Assembly: GCA_023261915.1 (NCBI GenBank)
Contig: JALRFT010000296.1
Coordinates: 1 to 7,715 of the forward strand
DNA length: 7,715 bases
Direction: 5' to 3'
Source of the DNA: Acidimicrobiales bacterium
Lineage (GTDB): Bacteria; Actinomycetota; Acidimicrobiia; Acidimicrobiales; Acidimicrobilacustridaceae
The translations under genes and the position numbers were made by a program. This document shows positions 1 to 4,953 of this stretch, piece after piece. The stretch's first letter is position 1. Each line of letters starts with the position of its first letter. The notes below the pieces were generated by a model. The model made no database searches. It worked only from the letters and a program-made list of their open reading frames with translations, and was not told the origin of the DNA.

Positions 1-166
1 GATCGAGGTCCTCCATCCGGTCCAGTTCGACGAGGAAGGCGTCAACAATCTCGGTGAGTGAGACCTCGTAGAGATTCACCTGATCACGGAGGATCAGGTG
101 GAGCAGGAGGTCGAATGGCCCCTCGAACACAGGTGTCTGCACCTCGTAACCCACGGCTCCCACCAT
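1..166 (-). CDS. scpA: ScpA, segregation and condensation protein A (N-terminal 55 codons only)
   Basis: This is the kleisin subunit of the bacterial SMC-ScpA-ScpB condensin, which compacts and separates newly replicated origins in the cytoplasm. Only the N-terminus is here; the gene runs off the left edge. Seen directly: residues 14-25 read FEGPFDLLLHLI, the hallmark N-terminal ScpA motif, followed by a helical stretch with conserved-looking VNLYEVSLTEIVDAF (residues 30-44). By family knowledge this region binds the SMC neck. The chosen start is ATG at 166-164, with a weak G-rich stretch (GGTGGGG) about five bases upstream. GTG at codon 5 is an alternative that would shorten the protein by four residues. 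It is divergent from trpS, with 77 bases between the two starts, so its promoter should lie in 167-243; I see no clear -10/-35 pair for it. In actinobacteria scpA usually precedes scpB, so scpB is expected just outside the window. Confidence 0.9.
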   Translation of the reverse strand, partial: MVGAVGYEVQTPVFEGPFDLLLHLILRDQVNLYEVSLTEIVDAFLVELDRMEDLD

Positions 167-229
167 AGAGGCCCCACCGAGGCTTGCTGCGCATGATCTG
201 GAGTGCTCAGCGAGCCCAGACGCCTGCCC

Positions 230-235
230 TAGCAT
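230..235 (+). promoter_or_regulatory. Candidate -10 box (TAGCAT) of trpS, leaderless arrangement
   Basis: TAGCAT fits the TAnnnT pattern of actinobacterial sigma-A -10 boxes and ends eight bases before the GTG at 244. A start site 7-9 bases downstream would fall on or next to that GTG, giving a leaderless mRNA. No purine-rich ribosome-binding site precedes the GTG (the last bases are CATCACCTCTT), which agrees with this reading. No convincing -35 hexamer is visible at 206-213. The promoter is an inference from spacing. Confidence 0.5.
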
Positions 236-243
236 CACCTCTT

Positions 244-1224
244 GTGACGAGGGTGTTCTCAGGAATCAAGCCGACCGGCCCGGTGCAGTTGGGCAACATG
301 CTCGGCGCTCTCCGCACCTGGGTCGAGGACCAACATCGGGCCGACTCCTTCTACTGCGTGGTCGACCTCCACGCGCTGACCATCCCTCAGGACCCCGAAG
401 TTCTCCGGCGGACCACGTTGGAACTCGCCCAACTCCTTTTGGCGGTGGGTATCGACCCGACCGTTGCCACCCTCTTCATCCAAAGCGACGTCAGTGAGCA
501 CACGGAGTTGGCATGGATGCTGGAATGCACCGTGTCCTTCGGCGAGTTGCGGCGAATGACCCAGTTCAAGGACAAGTCTGATGACGCTGAGTTCGTCTCG
601 GCCGGCCTCTTCACCTACCCCGCCCTGATGGCCGCTGACATTCTTCTCTACGACTCCGACGAGGTCCCAGTAGGCGAAGATCAGCGCCAGCACCTTGAAC
701 TCACGCGGGACATCGCCACCCGATTCAACTCCCGCTTCGGAGAGACGTTCGTCGTTCCTCGGGCAACCGTGCCGAAGGTGGCGGCGCGAGTCATGGATCT
801 CCAGGACCCCACCCGCAAGATGTCAAAGTCCGATGACTCGCCCCAAGGAACCATTCTCGTACTCGAGGAGCTCGGCCAGGTGGCCAAGAAGATTCGACGG
901 GCAGTCACCGACACCGACAACGAGGTGCGCTTTGACCCTGTCGGCAAGCCCGGAGTGTCGAATCTGCTGTCCATCCTGTCAGCTTGCACGGGTGGCGACC
1001 CTGCACAGCTCGCTGATCAGTACGACCAATACGGACCGTTGAAGGCGGACGTGGCAGAGGCCGTCGTCGAATACCTACGCCCCATCCAAGAGCGCTACGC
1101 CGAGCTCGCCGCCGACCCGTCAGGTGTCCACGCACTGCTCGCTGCGGGAGCAGATCGAGCGAGGGCCTTGGCGGAGGCGAAGATGATCACCGTCCGCGAT
1201 CGCCTCGGCCTGCCTGTCCGGTAG
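244..1224 (+). CDS. trpS: Tryptophanyl-tRNA synthetase
   Basis: This class Ic aminoacyl-tRNA synthetase charges tRNA-Trp with tryptophan using ATP, in the cytoplasm. From GTG at 244 it is 326 residues, normal for the family. The HIGH-type motif is PTGPVQLGN at residues 10-18, the region VPVGEDQRQHLEL lies at 141-153, and the KMSKS loop is KMSKS at 192-196. The frame stays open upstream to TTG 184 and ATG 193. I prefer GTG 244 because VTRVFSGIKPTG is where family members begin, and because a -10 box sits at leaderless distance; the extra upstream 20 residues look like translated promoter. Glutamine replaces the usual His or Thr in the xLGN motif. The stop is three bases from the stop of the convergent zinc-finger gene, leaving no room for a separate terminator. 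It is the only plus-strand gene here, so it is probably transcribed alone. Confidence 0.95.
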   Translation: MTRVFSGIKPTGPVQLGNMLGALRTWVEDQHRADSFYCVVDLHALTIPQDPEVLRRTTLELAQLLLAVGIDPTVATLFIQSDVSEHTELAWMLECTVSFGELRRMTQFKDKSDDAEFVSAGLFTYPALMAADILLYDSDEVPVGEDQRQHLELTRDIATRFNSRFGETFVVPRATVPKVAARVMDLQDPTRKMSKSDDSPQGTILVLEELGQVAKKIRRAVTDTDNEVRFDPVGKPGVSNLLSILSACTGGDPAQLADQYDQYGPLKADVAEAVVEYLRPIQERYAELAADPSGVHALLAAGADRARALAEAKMITVRDRLGLPVR

Positions 1225-1227
1225 GTG

Positions 1228-1599
1228 TCAGACGCCGCTGGCGTGGGTGATGCAGTAGCGCGTCGCCGGCATGGCCTCGAGACGGGCGTCAGTGATCTCG
1301 TTGTCGCAGACCGCACAACGGCCGTACGTGCCCTCCGCCAGGCGAGCGATCGCTGCTTCCACATCGTCGAGCTGCTCCCGTAACTGCGAAGCCAGTGCTC
1401 GGGATTCACCCTGTTCGGCTGTGACCTGAGCGGTGTCGGCAAAGCCTTCATCGGCCCCAAGAGTCTGTTCCGACTCCTCAAGCCGGGTGATCTGCTGGGC
1501 GAGGGCGATCTGATCGTCACCGAGGTCGGCTCGCAGGCGATCAAAGAGCGCCTCCCGCTCTAGCGGGTCTTCATGGCCCTGCTCATGCTCTTGGCTCAC
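1228..1599 (-). CDS. DksA/TraR-type C4-like zinc-finger protein
   Basis: A 123-residue cytoplasmic protein of the DksA/TraR family. Family members reach into the RNA polymerase secondary channel and alter initiation; the exact role of this actinobacterial member is unknown. Residues about 10-90 are charged and helix-forming, expected to make the coiled coil, followed by a zinc finger with C95, C98, C116 and H119. The C98-C116 spacing equals that of E. coli DksA, but the fourth ligand is His instead of Cys. At the predicted coiled-coil tip the sequence is ADTAQVTAE (54-62): D55 aligns with DksA D71, but Q58 and T60 stand where DksA has D74 and A76 (alignment by eye). The start is GTG at 1599, nine bases after the xerD stop, with no clear ribosome-binding site, so translation probably depends on coupling to xerD. 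It is the last gene of the minus-strand cluster and is convergent with trpS. Confidence 0.85.
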   Translation of the reverse strand: MSQEHEQGHEDPLEREALFDRLRADLGDDQIALAQQITRLEESEQTLGADEGFADTAQVTAEQGESRALASQLREQLDDVEAAIARLAEGTYGRCAVCDNEITDARLEAMPATRYCITHASGV

Positions 1600-1608
1600 A
1601 GAACGACT

Positions 1609-2595
1609 CTAGCCCGAGTTCTCACCATCGGACCGCCCTCGTTGGGCGACTTGGGACATGCGGGCACGTGGGTGGGCAAGGTCGTAGGCCGCCCGGAGGT
1701 GCGCCGCCGACACCTTTGTGTACACCTGGGTTGTGCCAATGGAGGCATGGCCCAATAACTCCTGAACGCTCCGCACGTCCGCCCCGTGATTCAGCATGTG
1801 GGTTGCACACGAGTGGCGCAAGGCATGCGGGCTGAGCTCGTCCTCGAGTCCGATGGCGCGCGCGTGGCGTCGAACGATGGACCATGCACTCTGGCGGCTC
1901 AGTCGTCCGCCACGCCGATTCAAAAATACCGCGGGGGCGTCAGCGCGTCGCGACCACTCGTCACTCACCCACGCGTCTCGACCTCCCGGGGCGAGCCAGT
2001 GGTCCAATGCCGCACTGGCTGCCCCCCCTAGGGGCACGACTCGTTCCTTCGCACCCTTACCGAAGAGACGCACTGTGCCGCCGATGAAATCCATATCGCC
2101 GAGCGAGAGGCCGACCGCCTCGGACACTCGGGCGCCAGTCCCATACAGGAACTCAAGGAGCGCCCGATCACGCCGGGCAGAGGGATCATCCCCCACCGGG
2201 GCTTCCATGAGGGCGACGACAACCTCTTCATCGAGAGCCTTCGGCAGGCCGGGGTTGACTCGAGGTTGCTCGGCCTCGGCGGTGGGGTCCACCTCGGAGA
2301 TTCCCTCGGTCACCCGGAAGCGATAGAGGGAACGCACCGCCACTACACGCCGCGCCACCGTGGGAGCGGCTCGACCCTCCGATCTCATGACAGCGACCCA
2401 GTCATTAATGACCGCAGTGGATACGGCATCAAGGGAGCCGATCTGACGGTGATCCAGGTACGCCGTCCACGCCATCAGATCACGTCGATAAGCGGCGATG
2501 GTGGCGTTGGACCGTCCCCGCTCCACTGCGAGCCAGACGAGGAAATCCTCGGCGTCTGATCCGAGCGCCGCTGGGGGGGTCGAGTCGGTACTCAC
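1609..2595 (-). CDS. xerD: Site-specific tyrosine recombinase XerD
   Basis: This tyrosine recombinase resolves chromosome dimers at the dif site, normally with XerC. The protein is 328 residues. An N-terminal SAM-like core-binding domain occupies about 12-100 and the catalytic domain about 115-305. All catalytic residues are present: R156 (GTGARVSEA), K180 (GKGAKERVVPLG), H257 and R260 (SPHALRHS), H283 (LLGHAS) and nucleophile Y292 (VYTKVS). R156-K180 (24), R260-H283 (23) and H283-Y292 (9) match the spacings I recall for E. coli XerD. Naming XerD over XerC rests mainly on synteny with M. tuberculosis (pyrG-ADPRase-xerD). The GTG start overlaps the upstream Nudix stop by four bases (GTGA), so the two are translationally coupled. 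Two seven-base mononucleotide tracts lie inside the gene (2022-2028 and 2573-2579). A 17-residue tail follows the catalytic domain and ends the protein at 328 residues, against about 298 in E. coli. Confidence 0.92.
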   Translation of the reverse strand: MSTDSTPPAALGSDAEDFLVWLAVERGRSNATIAAYRRDLMAWTAYLDHRQIGSLDAVSTAVINDWVAVMRSEGRAAPTVARRVVAVRSLYRFRVTEGISEVDPTAEAEQPRVNPGLPKALDEEVVVALMEAPVGDDPSARRDRALLEFLYGTGARVSEAVGLSLGDMDFIGGTVRLFGKGAKERVVPLGGAASAALDHWLAPGGRDAWVSDEWSRRADAPAVFLNRRGGRLSRQSAWSIVRRHARAIGLEDELSPHALRHSCATHMLNHGADVRSVQELLGHASIGTTQVYTKVSAAHLRAAYDLAHPRARMSQVAQRGRSDGENSG

Positions 2596-3134
2596 CCTCC
2601 GAGCCGCTCGCGAGCGAGCAGGAGCCCAATCATTGTCTTGGCATCTCGAATCCGGCCGGTTGCAATGAGCTCGGGGACCTCGTGCAGTCCCACGTGCGTG
2701 ACCACGAGATGTTCCTCCTCGACCCCCTGACGGTCGTGAGGGGCGTGATGGAGACCGGTGGCGAGGTAGACAAAGGAGTGTTCGTTGCTGAAACCCGGGG
2801 AGTTGTGGAACTCCACGAGAAGGACGAACTCGTCCGCCTCGAGACCGACCTCCTCGAGCAGTTCCCTGCGAGCTGTGAGCTCAGGATCTTCCCCCGGCAC
2901 GTCACGCTTGCCCGCCGGGATCTCAAGCAACTCTGAATCAACTGCCGCCCGGTACTGACGTATCAGGGTCACCCGGCCGTGATCGTCCACGGCGACGACG
3001 GATACGGCACCAGGGTGCACGACTACCTGACGATGATGACTCACGCCAGTGGGGTCCACGACGTCAAGATCGTCCACACCGATGACTGGCCCGGTCAGTA
3101 CCCGCCTGCGACTGGCGATCGTGAAGTCCGCCAC
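2592..3134 (-). CDS. Nudix hydrolase, ADP-ribose pyrophosphatase type
   Basis: Predicted cytoplasmic enzyme that splits ADP-ribose, and perhaps related nucleoside diphosphate derivatives, into AMP and ribose 5-phosphate using divalent metal. The 180-residue protein has the Nudix box at 75-98, with core RELLEEVGL at 90-98 and metal-binding E91, E94 and E95. The first Gly is six rather than five residues from the first Glu (G75 to E82). As I recall, M. tuberculosis ADPRase (Rv1700) has the same feature. LEIPAG (70-75), NSPGFSNE (111-118) and VYLATGL (122-128) also match that protein. A glutamate cluster at 139-141 is a candidate for the catalytic base region. The GTG start at 3134 is seven bases after the pyrG stop and is preceded by GAGGT. 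The C-terminus is shorter than in Rv1700. Its 3' end overlaps xerD by four bases. Substrate is inferred from family and synteny only. Confidence 0.88.
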   Translation of the reverse strand: MADFTIASRRRVLTGPVIGVDDLDVVDPTGVSHHRQVVVHPGAVSVVAVDDHGRVTLIRQYRAAVDSELLEIPAGKRDVPGEDPELTARRELLEEVGLEADEFVLLVEFHNSPGFSNEHSFVYLATGLHHAPHDRQGVEEEHLVVTHVGLHEVPELIATGRIRDAKTMIGLLLARERLGG

Positions 3135-3138
3135 GGCG

Positions 3139-3143
3139 ACCTC
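3139..3143 (-). promoter_or_regulatory. Ribosome-binding site of the Nudix gene, overlapping the pyrG stop
   Basis: On the minus strand the pyrG stop reads TGAGGT, so the GAGG core shares two bases with the stop codon. It lies five to six bases before the GTG at 3134 and supports that start. Ribosomes finishing pyrG would pass directly over it, suggesting coupled translation. Confidence 0.65.
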
Positions 3144-4791
3144 AGCGGGTCACTGATTGCTCGTCATCGAGGTTGATGAGGTGCGGATTCCGCCCCTCGG
3201 CCCGCTCCAGGGCTGCAGCCACGAAACTCTCAAAAAGGGGAGCCGGTCGGTCGGGTCGACTCTTGAACTCAGGGTGGGCCTGGGTTCCAATCCAGAAGGG
3301 ATGGTCCGCCAACTCGACGAACTCGACGAGACGACCATCGGGTGAGGTCCCTGAGCAGATCAGACCTGTCTCTTCCAGCCGGGCCCGGTAGCGACTGTTG
3401 AACTCATAGCGATGACGGTGCCGCTCGCTCACCACCTCACGACCATAGATCTCAGCGACCTGAGATCCGGGCTGGAGTTCTGCGATGTAGGCCCCCAGCC
3501 GCATGGTTCCACCCATGTCGGTGACATCCCGCTGCGAGGCCATCAGGTCGATGACGGGGTGAGGAGTCTGTGGATCGAACTCGCTGGAATGGGCGCCCGT
3601 GAGTCCGGCCACGTTTCGGGCGATGTCGATGACCATCACCTGCATCCCGAGACAGAGACCCAAACATGGAATTCGCTCACTGCGGGCGTAGGCCGCCGCA
3701 GCAATCTTGCCCTCCACCCCCCGCTCACCGAATCCACCTGGAATGACGATGCCATCAAGGTCACGGAGGCGTCCCGCCGCCAGGAGGCCTTCGACCTCCT
3801 CTGCCTGGATCCATTCGATCTCAACATCTGCGCCGTGGTTGAATCCGCCGTGCTTCAACGCCTCGACGACTGAGAGGTAGGCGTCGGGGAGACTTACATA
3901 TTTCCCAATGACGCCGACGCGCACCGGAGTGGTTGCGTTCTCCACCCTGTTGACCAGCGCCTCCCACTCACTCAGATCAATGGGAGCACCGCGGAGACCG
4001 AGTTGCTGGCACAAGAGCGTGTCAAGGCCCTCCTCGTGGAGCACGAGAGGTATTTCATAGAGGTTCCGAGCGTCAGCAGCGTTAACGACGCCATCAACAG
4101 GGACATCACAGAGGTTTGAGATCTTCCGCTTGAGTTCGGGTGAGATCGGTGCCTCGCTGCGACACACAATGGCGTCGGGCTGGATTCCCCGGCTGCGCAG
4201 CTCGGTCACCGAATGCTGCGTCGGCTTGGTCTTCTGCTCCCCCGACGGTCCGATGAAGGGCACAAGGGTGACGTGAACGTAGAACACGTTGTCCCGGCCG
4301 ACGTCAAGGCGAAACTGCCGGATGGCCTCAAGGAACGGGAGAATCTCGATATCACCAACGGTGCCACCGATCTCGGTGATGACGACATCGACCTCGTCGC
4401 CCGCAAGCTTTGAGATCCTTCGTTTGATCTCATCGGTGATGTGGGGGATGACCTGAACGGTGCGGCCGAGGTACTCGCCGCGGCGTTCAGCGGCAATGAC
4501 CGAGGAGTAGATCGATCCCGTCGTGGCGTTCGAGTCACGCGAGAGGTTCTCGTCGATGAATCGCTCGTAGTGCCCAAGATCGAGATCGGTCTCGCCCGCA
4601 TCGTCGGTGACGAAGACCTCGCCATGTTCGAACGGGTTCATCGTGCCCGGATCCACGTTCAGGTAAGGATCGAGCTTCTGCATGGTCACCCGAAGGCCCC
4701 GGGCTTTGAGGAGTCGCCCGAGTGACGAGGCGGTCAGGCCCTTGCCCAACGAACTGGCGACACCACCAGTGACGAAGACGTGCTTGGTCAT
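3142..4791 (-). CDS. pyrG: CTP synthase (glutamine-hydrolysing)
   Basis: It makes CTP from UTP, ATP and glutamine, the last step of de novo pyrimidine nucleotide synthesis. It normally works as a cytoplasmic tetramer and forms filaments in some species. The 549-residue protein has the standard two-domain layout. The N-terminal synthase domain (about 1-270) opens with MTKHVFVTGGV and carries the P-loop GGVASSLGKGLTASS at 9-23 (K17), FEHGEVFVTDDAGETDLDLG at 54-73 and EIGGTVGDIE at 140-149. The C-terminal class I glutamine amidotransferase domain (about 288-530) has PGGFGERG at 351-358, nucleophile C380 in GLCLGMQ and the H506/E508 pair in HPEF. The frame stays open 47 codons upstream to 4932, but the family start is ATG 4791, with a GGGAGGG site ten bases before it. 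It is the only gene in the cluster with a substantial leader (162 bases after recN). Confidence 0.97.
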   Translation of the reverse strand: MTKHVFVTGGVASSLGKGLTASSLGRLLKARGLRVTMQKLDPYLNVDPGTMNPFEHGEVFVTDDAGETDLDLGHYERFIDENLSRDSNATTGSIYSSVIAAERRGEYLGRTVQVIPHITDEIKRRISKLAGDEVDVVITEIGGTVGDIEILPFLEAIRQFRLDVGRDNVFYVHVTLVPFIGPSGEQKTKPTQHSVTELRSRGIQPDAIVCRSEAPISPELKRKISNLCDVPVDGVVNAADARNLYEIPLVLHEEGLDTLLCQQLGLRGAPIDLSEWEALVNRVENATTPVRVGVIGKYVSLPDAYLSVVEALKHGGFNHGADVEIEWIQAEEVEGLLAAGRLRDLDGIVIPGGFGERGVEGKIAAAAYARSERIPCLGLCLGMQVMVIDIARNVAGLTGAHSSEFDPQTPHPVIDLMASQRDVTDMGGTMRLGAYIAELQPGSQVAEIYGREVVSERHRHRYEFNSRYRARLEETGLICSGTSPDGRLVEFVELADHPFWIGTQAHPEFKSRPDRPAPLFESFVAAALERAEGRNPHLINLDDEQSVTR

Positions 4792-4801
4792 CGGATCGAC
4801 G

Positions 4802-4808
4802 CCCTCCC
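4802..4808 (-). promoter_or_regulatory. Ribosome-binding site of pyrG
   Basis: GGGAGGG on the minus strand is the only strong purine-rich site before the pyrG ATG at 4791. The spacing of ten bases is slightly long but usable. It supports ATG 4791 over upstream in-frame starts; a GTG at 4812-4810 that precedes it in frame has no site of its own. Confidence 0.6.
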
Positions 4809-4835
4809 GCACCCTGTCTGATGGGGCGCCACACT

Positions 4836-4862
4836 GGCCAGGTTCAAGAACCCGGCCTGGCC
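4836..4862 (-). other. Seven-base-pair inverted repeat in the pyrG leader
   Basis: GGCCAGG (4836-4842) and CCTGGCC (4856-4862) are perfect complements around 13 bases. That spacer contributes to a second, competing inner repeat, GGTTC/GAACC (4841-4845 and 4848-4852), which shares bases with the outer left arm. The two foldings cannot both be fully formed, a layout compatible with alternative RNA structures about 45 bases before the pyrG ATG. Function is not known. Confidence 0.35.
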
Positions 4863-4864
4863 CA

Positions 4865-4880
4865 CCCGGTTCGCTCCGGG
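4865..4880 (-). other. Small inverted repeat in the pyrG leader
   Basis: CCCGG (4865-4869) and CCGGG (4876-4880) are perfect complements around a six-base spacer, so a five-pair GC stem could form in the leader RNA. It lies two bases from the next, longer inverted repeat. Taken alone it could easily be chance at this GC content. Confidence 0.3.
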
Positions 4881-4919
4881 ACCAGAGGCACCACATCCAC
4901 CCACGACGGTGAAACGGTA

Positions 4920-4944
4920 GCGCGGTGGGCACCCACCTACGCGC
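4920..4944 (-). terminator. Stem-loop just after the recN stop, possible weak terminator
   Basis: On either strand GGTGGG (4924-4929) and CCCACC (4932-4937) pair around a central CA; outer GCGC blocks at 4920-4923 and 4941-4944 can extend the stem past a three-base bulge. It begins nine bases downstream of the recN stop. The run of T that should follow is only TTT a few bases on, so intrinsic termination would be inefficient. It may instead stabilise the recN mRNA end or mark a partial stop. Confidence 0.35.
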
Positions 4945-4953
4945 ATGACCGGG

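Larger units (their letters stand above)
4792..4953 (-). promoter_or_regulatory. recN-pyrG intergenic region, structured pyrG leader
   Basis: At 162 bases this is the longest non-coding stretch in the window and the only sizeable gap in the minus-strand cluster; every other junction is an overlap or 7-12 bases. It contains three inverted repeats (4920-4944, 4865-4880 and 4836-4862, in order of transcription) and the pyrG ribosome-binding site. No consensus TAnnnT box with a matching -35 stands out. The best pair is TTGAAC at 4847-4842, 17 bases ahead of CCATCA, which is poor. The region could end or attenuate recN transcription, carry a pyrG promoter, or act as an mRNA leader. I saw no obvious G-run start sequence like that of the Bacillus pyrG attenuator. 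Confidence 0.5.

Noticed and set aside
77..100. Perfect nine-base inverted repeat CACCTGATC / GATCAGGTG with a six-base spacer.
   Set aside because: It lies wholly inside scpA codons for the conserved HLILRDQV segment, so the sequence is largely fixed by protein coding. No operon boundary or T tract is nearby. Chance is the simplest explanation.
184..243. Longer trpS starting at TTG 184 or ATG 193.
   Set aside because: The extra residues do not resemble TrpS, no ribosome-binding site supports either codon, and the segment holds the candidate -10 box.
1232..1244. Small stem ACGCC-GCT-GGCGT after trpS as a terminator.
   Set aside because: It has only five pairs and a three-base loop, lies inside the opposing gene's last codons, and no T run follows.
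1095..1544. 149-codon minus-strand open frame across the trpS and zinc-finger gene ends.
   Set aside because: It reads other frames through both supported genes and is dominated by Arg, Ser and Pro, typical of out-of-frame GC-rich translation.
4792..4932. In-frame N-terminal extension of pyrG by 47 codons.
   Set aside because: The extension (rich in Gly, Pro and Arg) has no family counterpart, while MTKHVFVTGGV is the normal CTP synthase start. A strong ribosome-binding site precedes ATG 4791.
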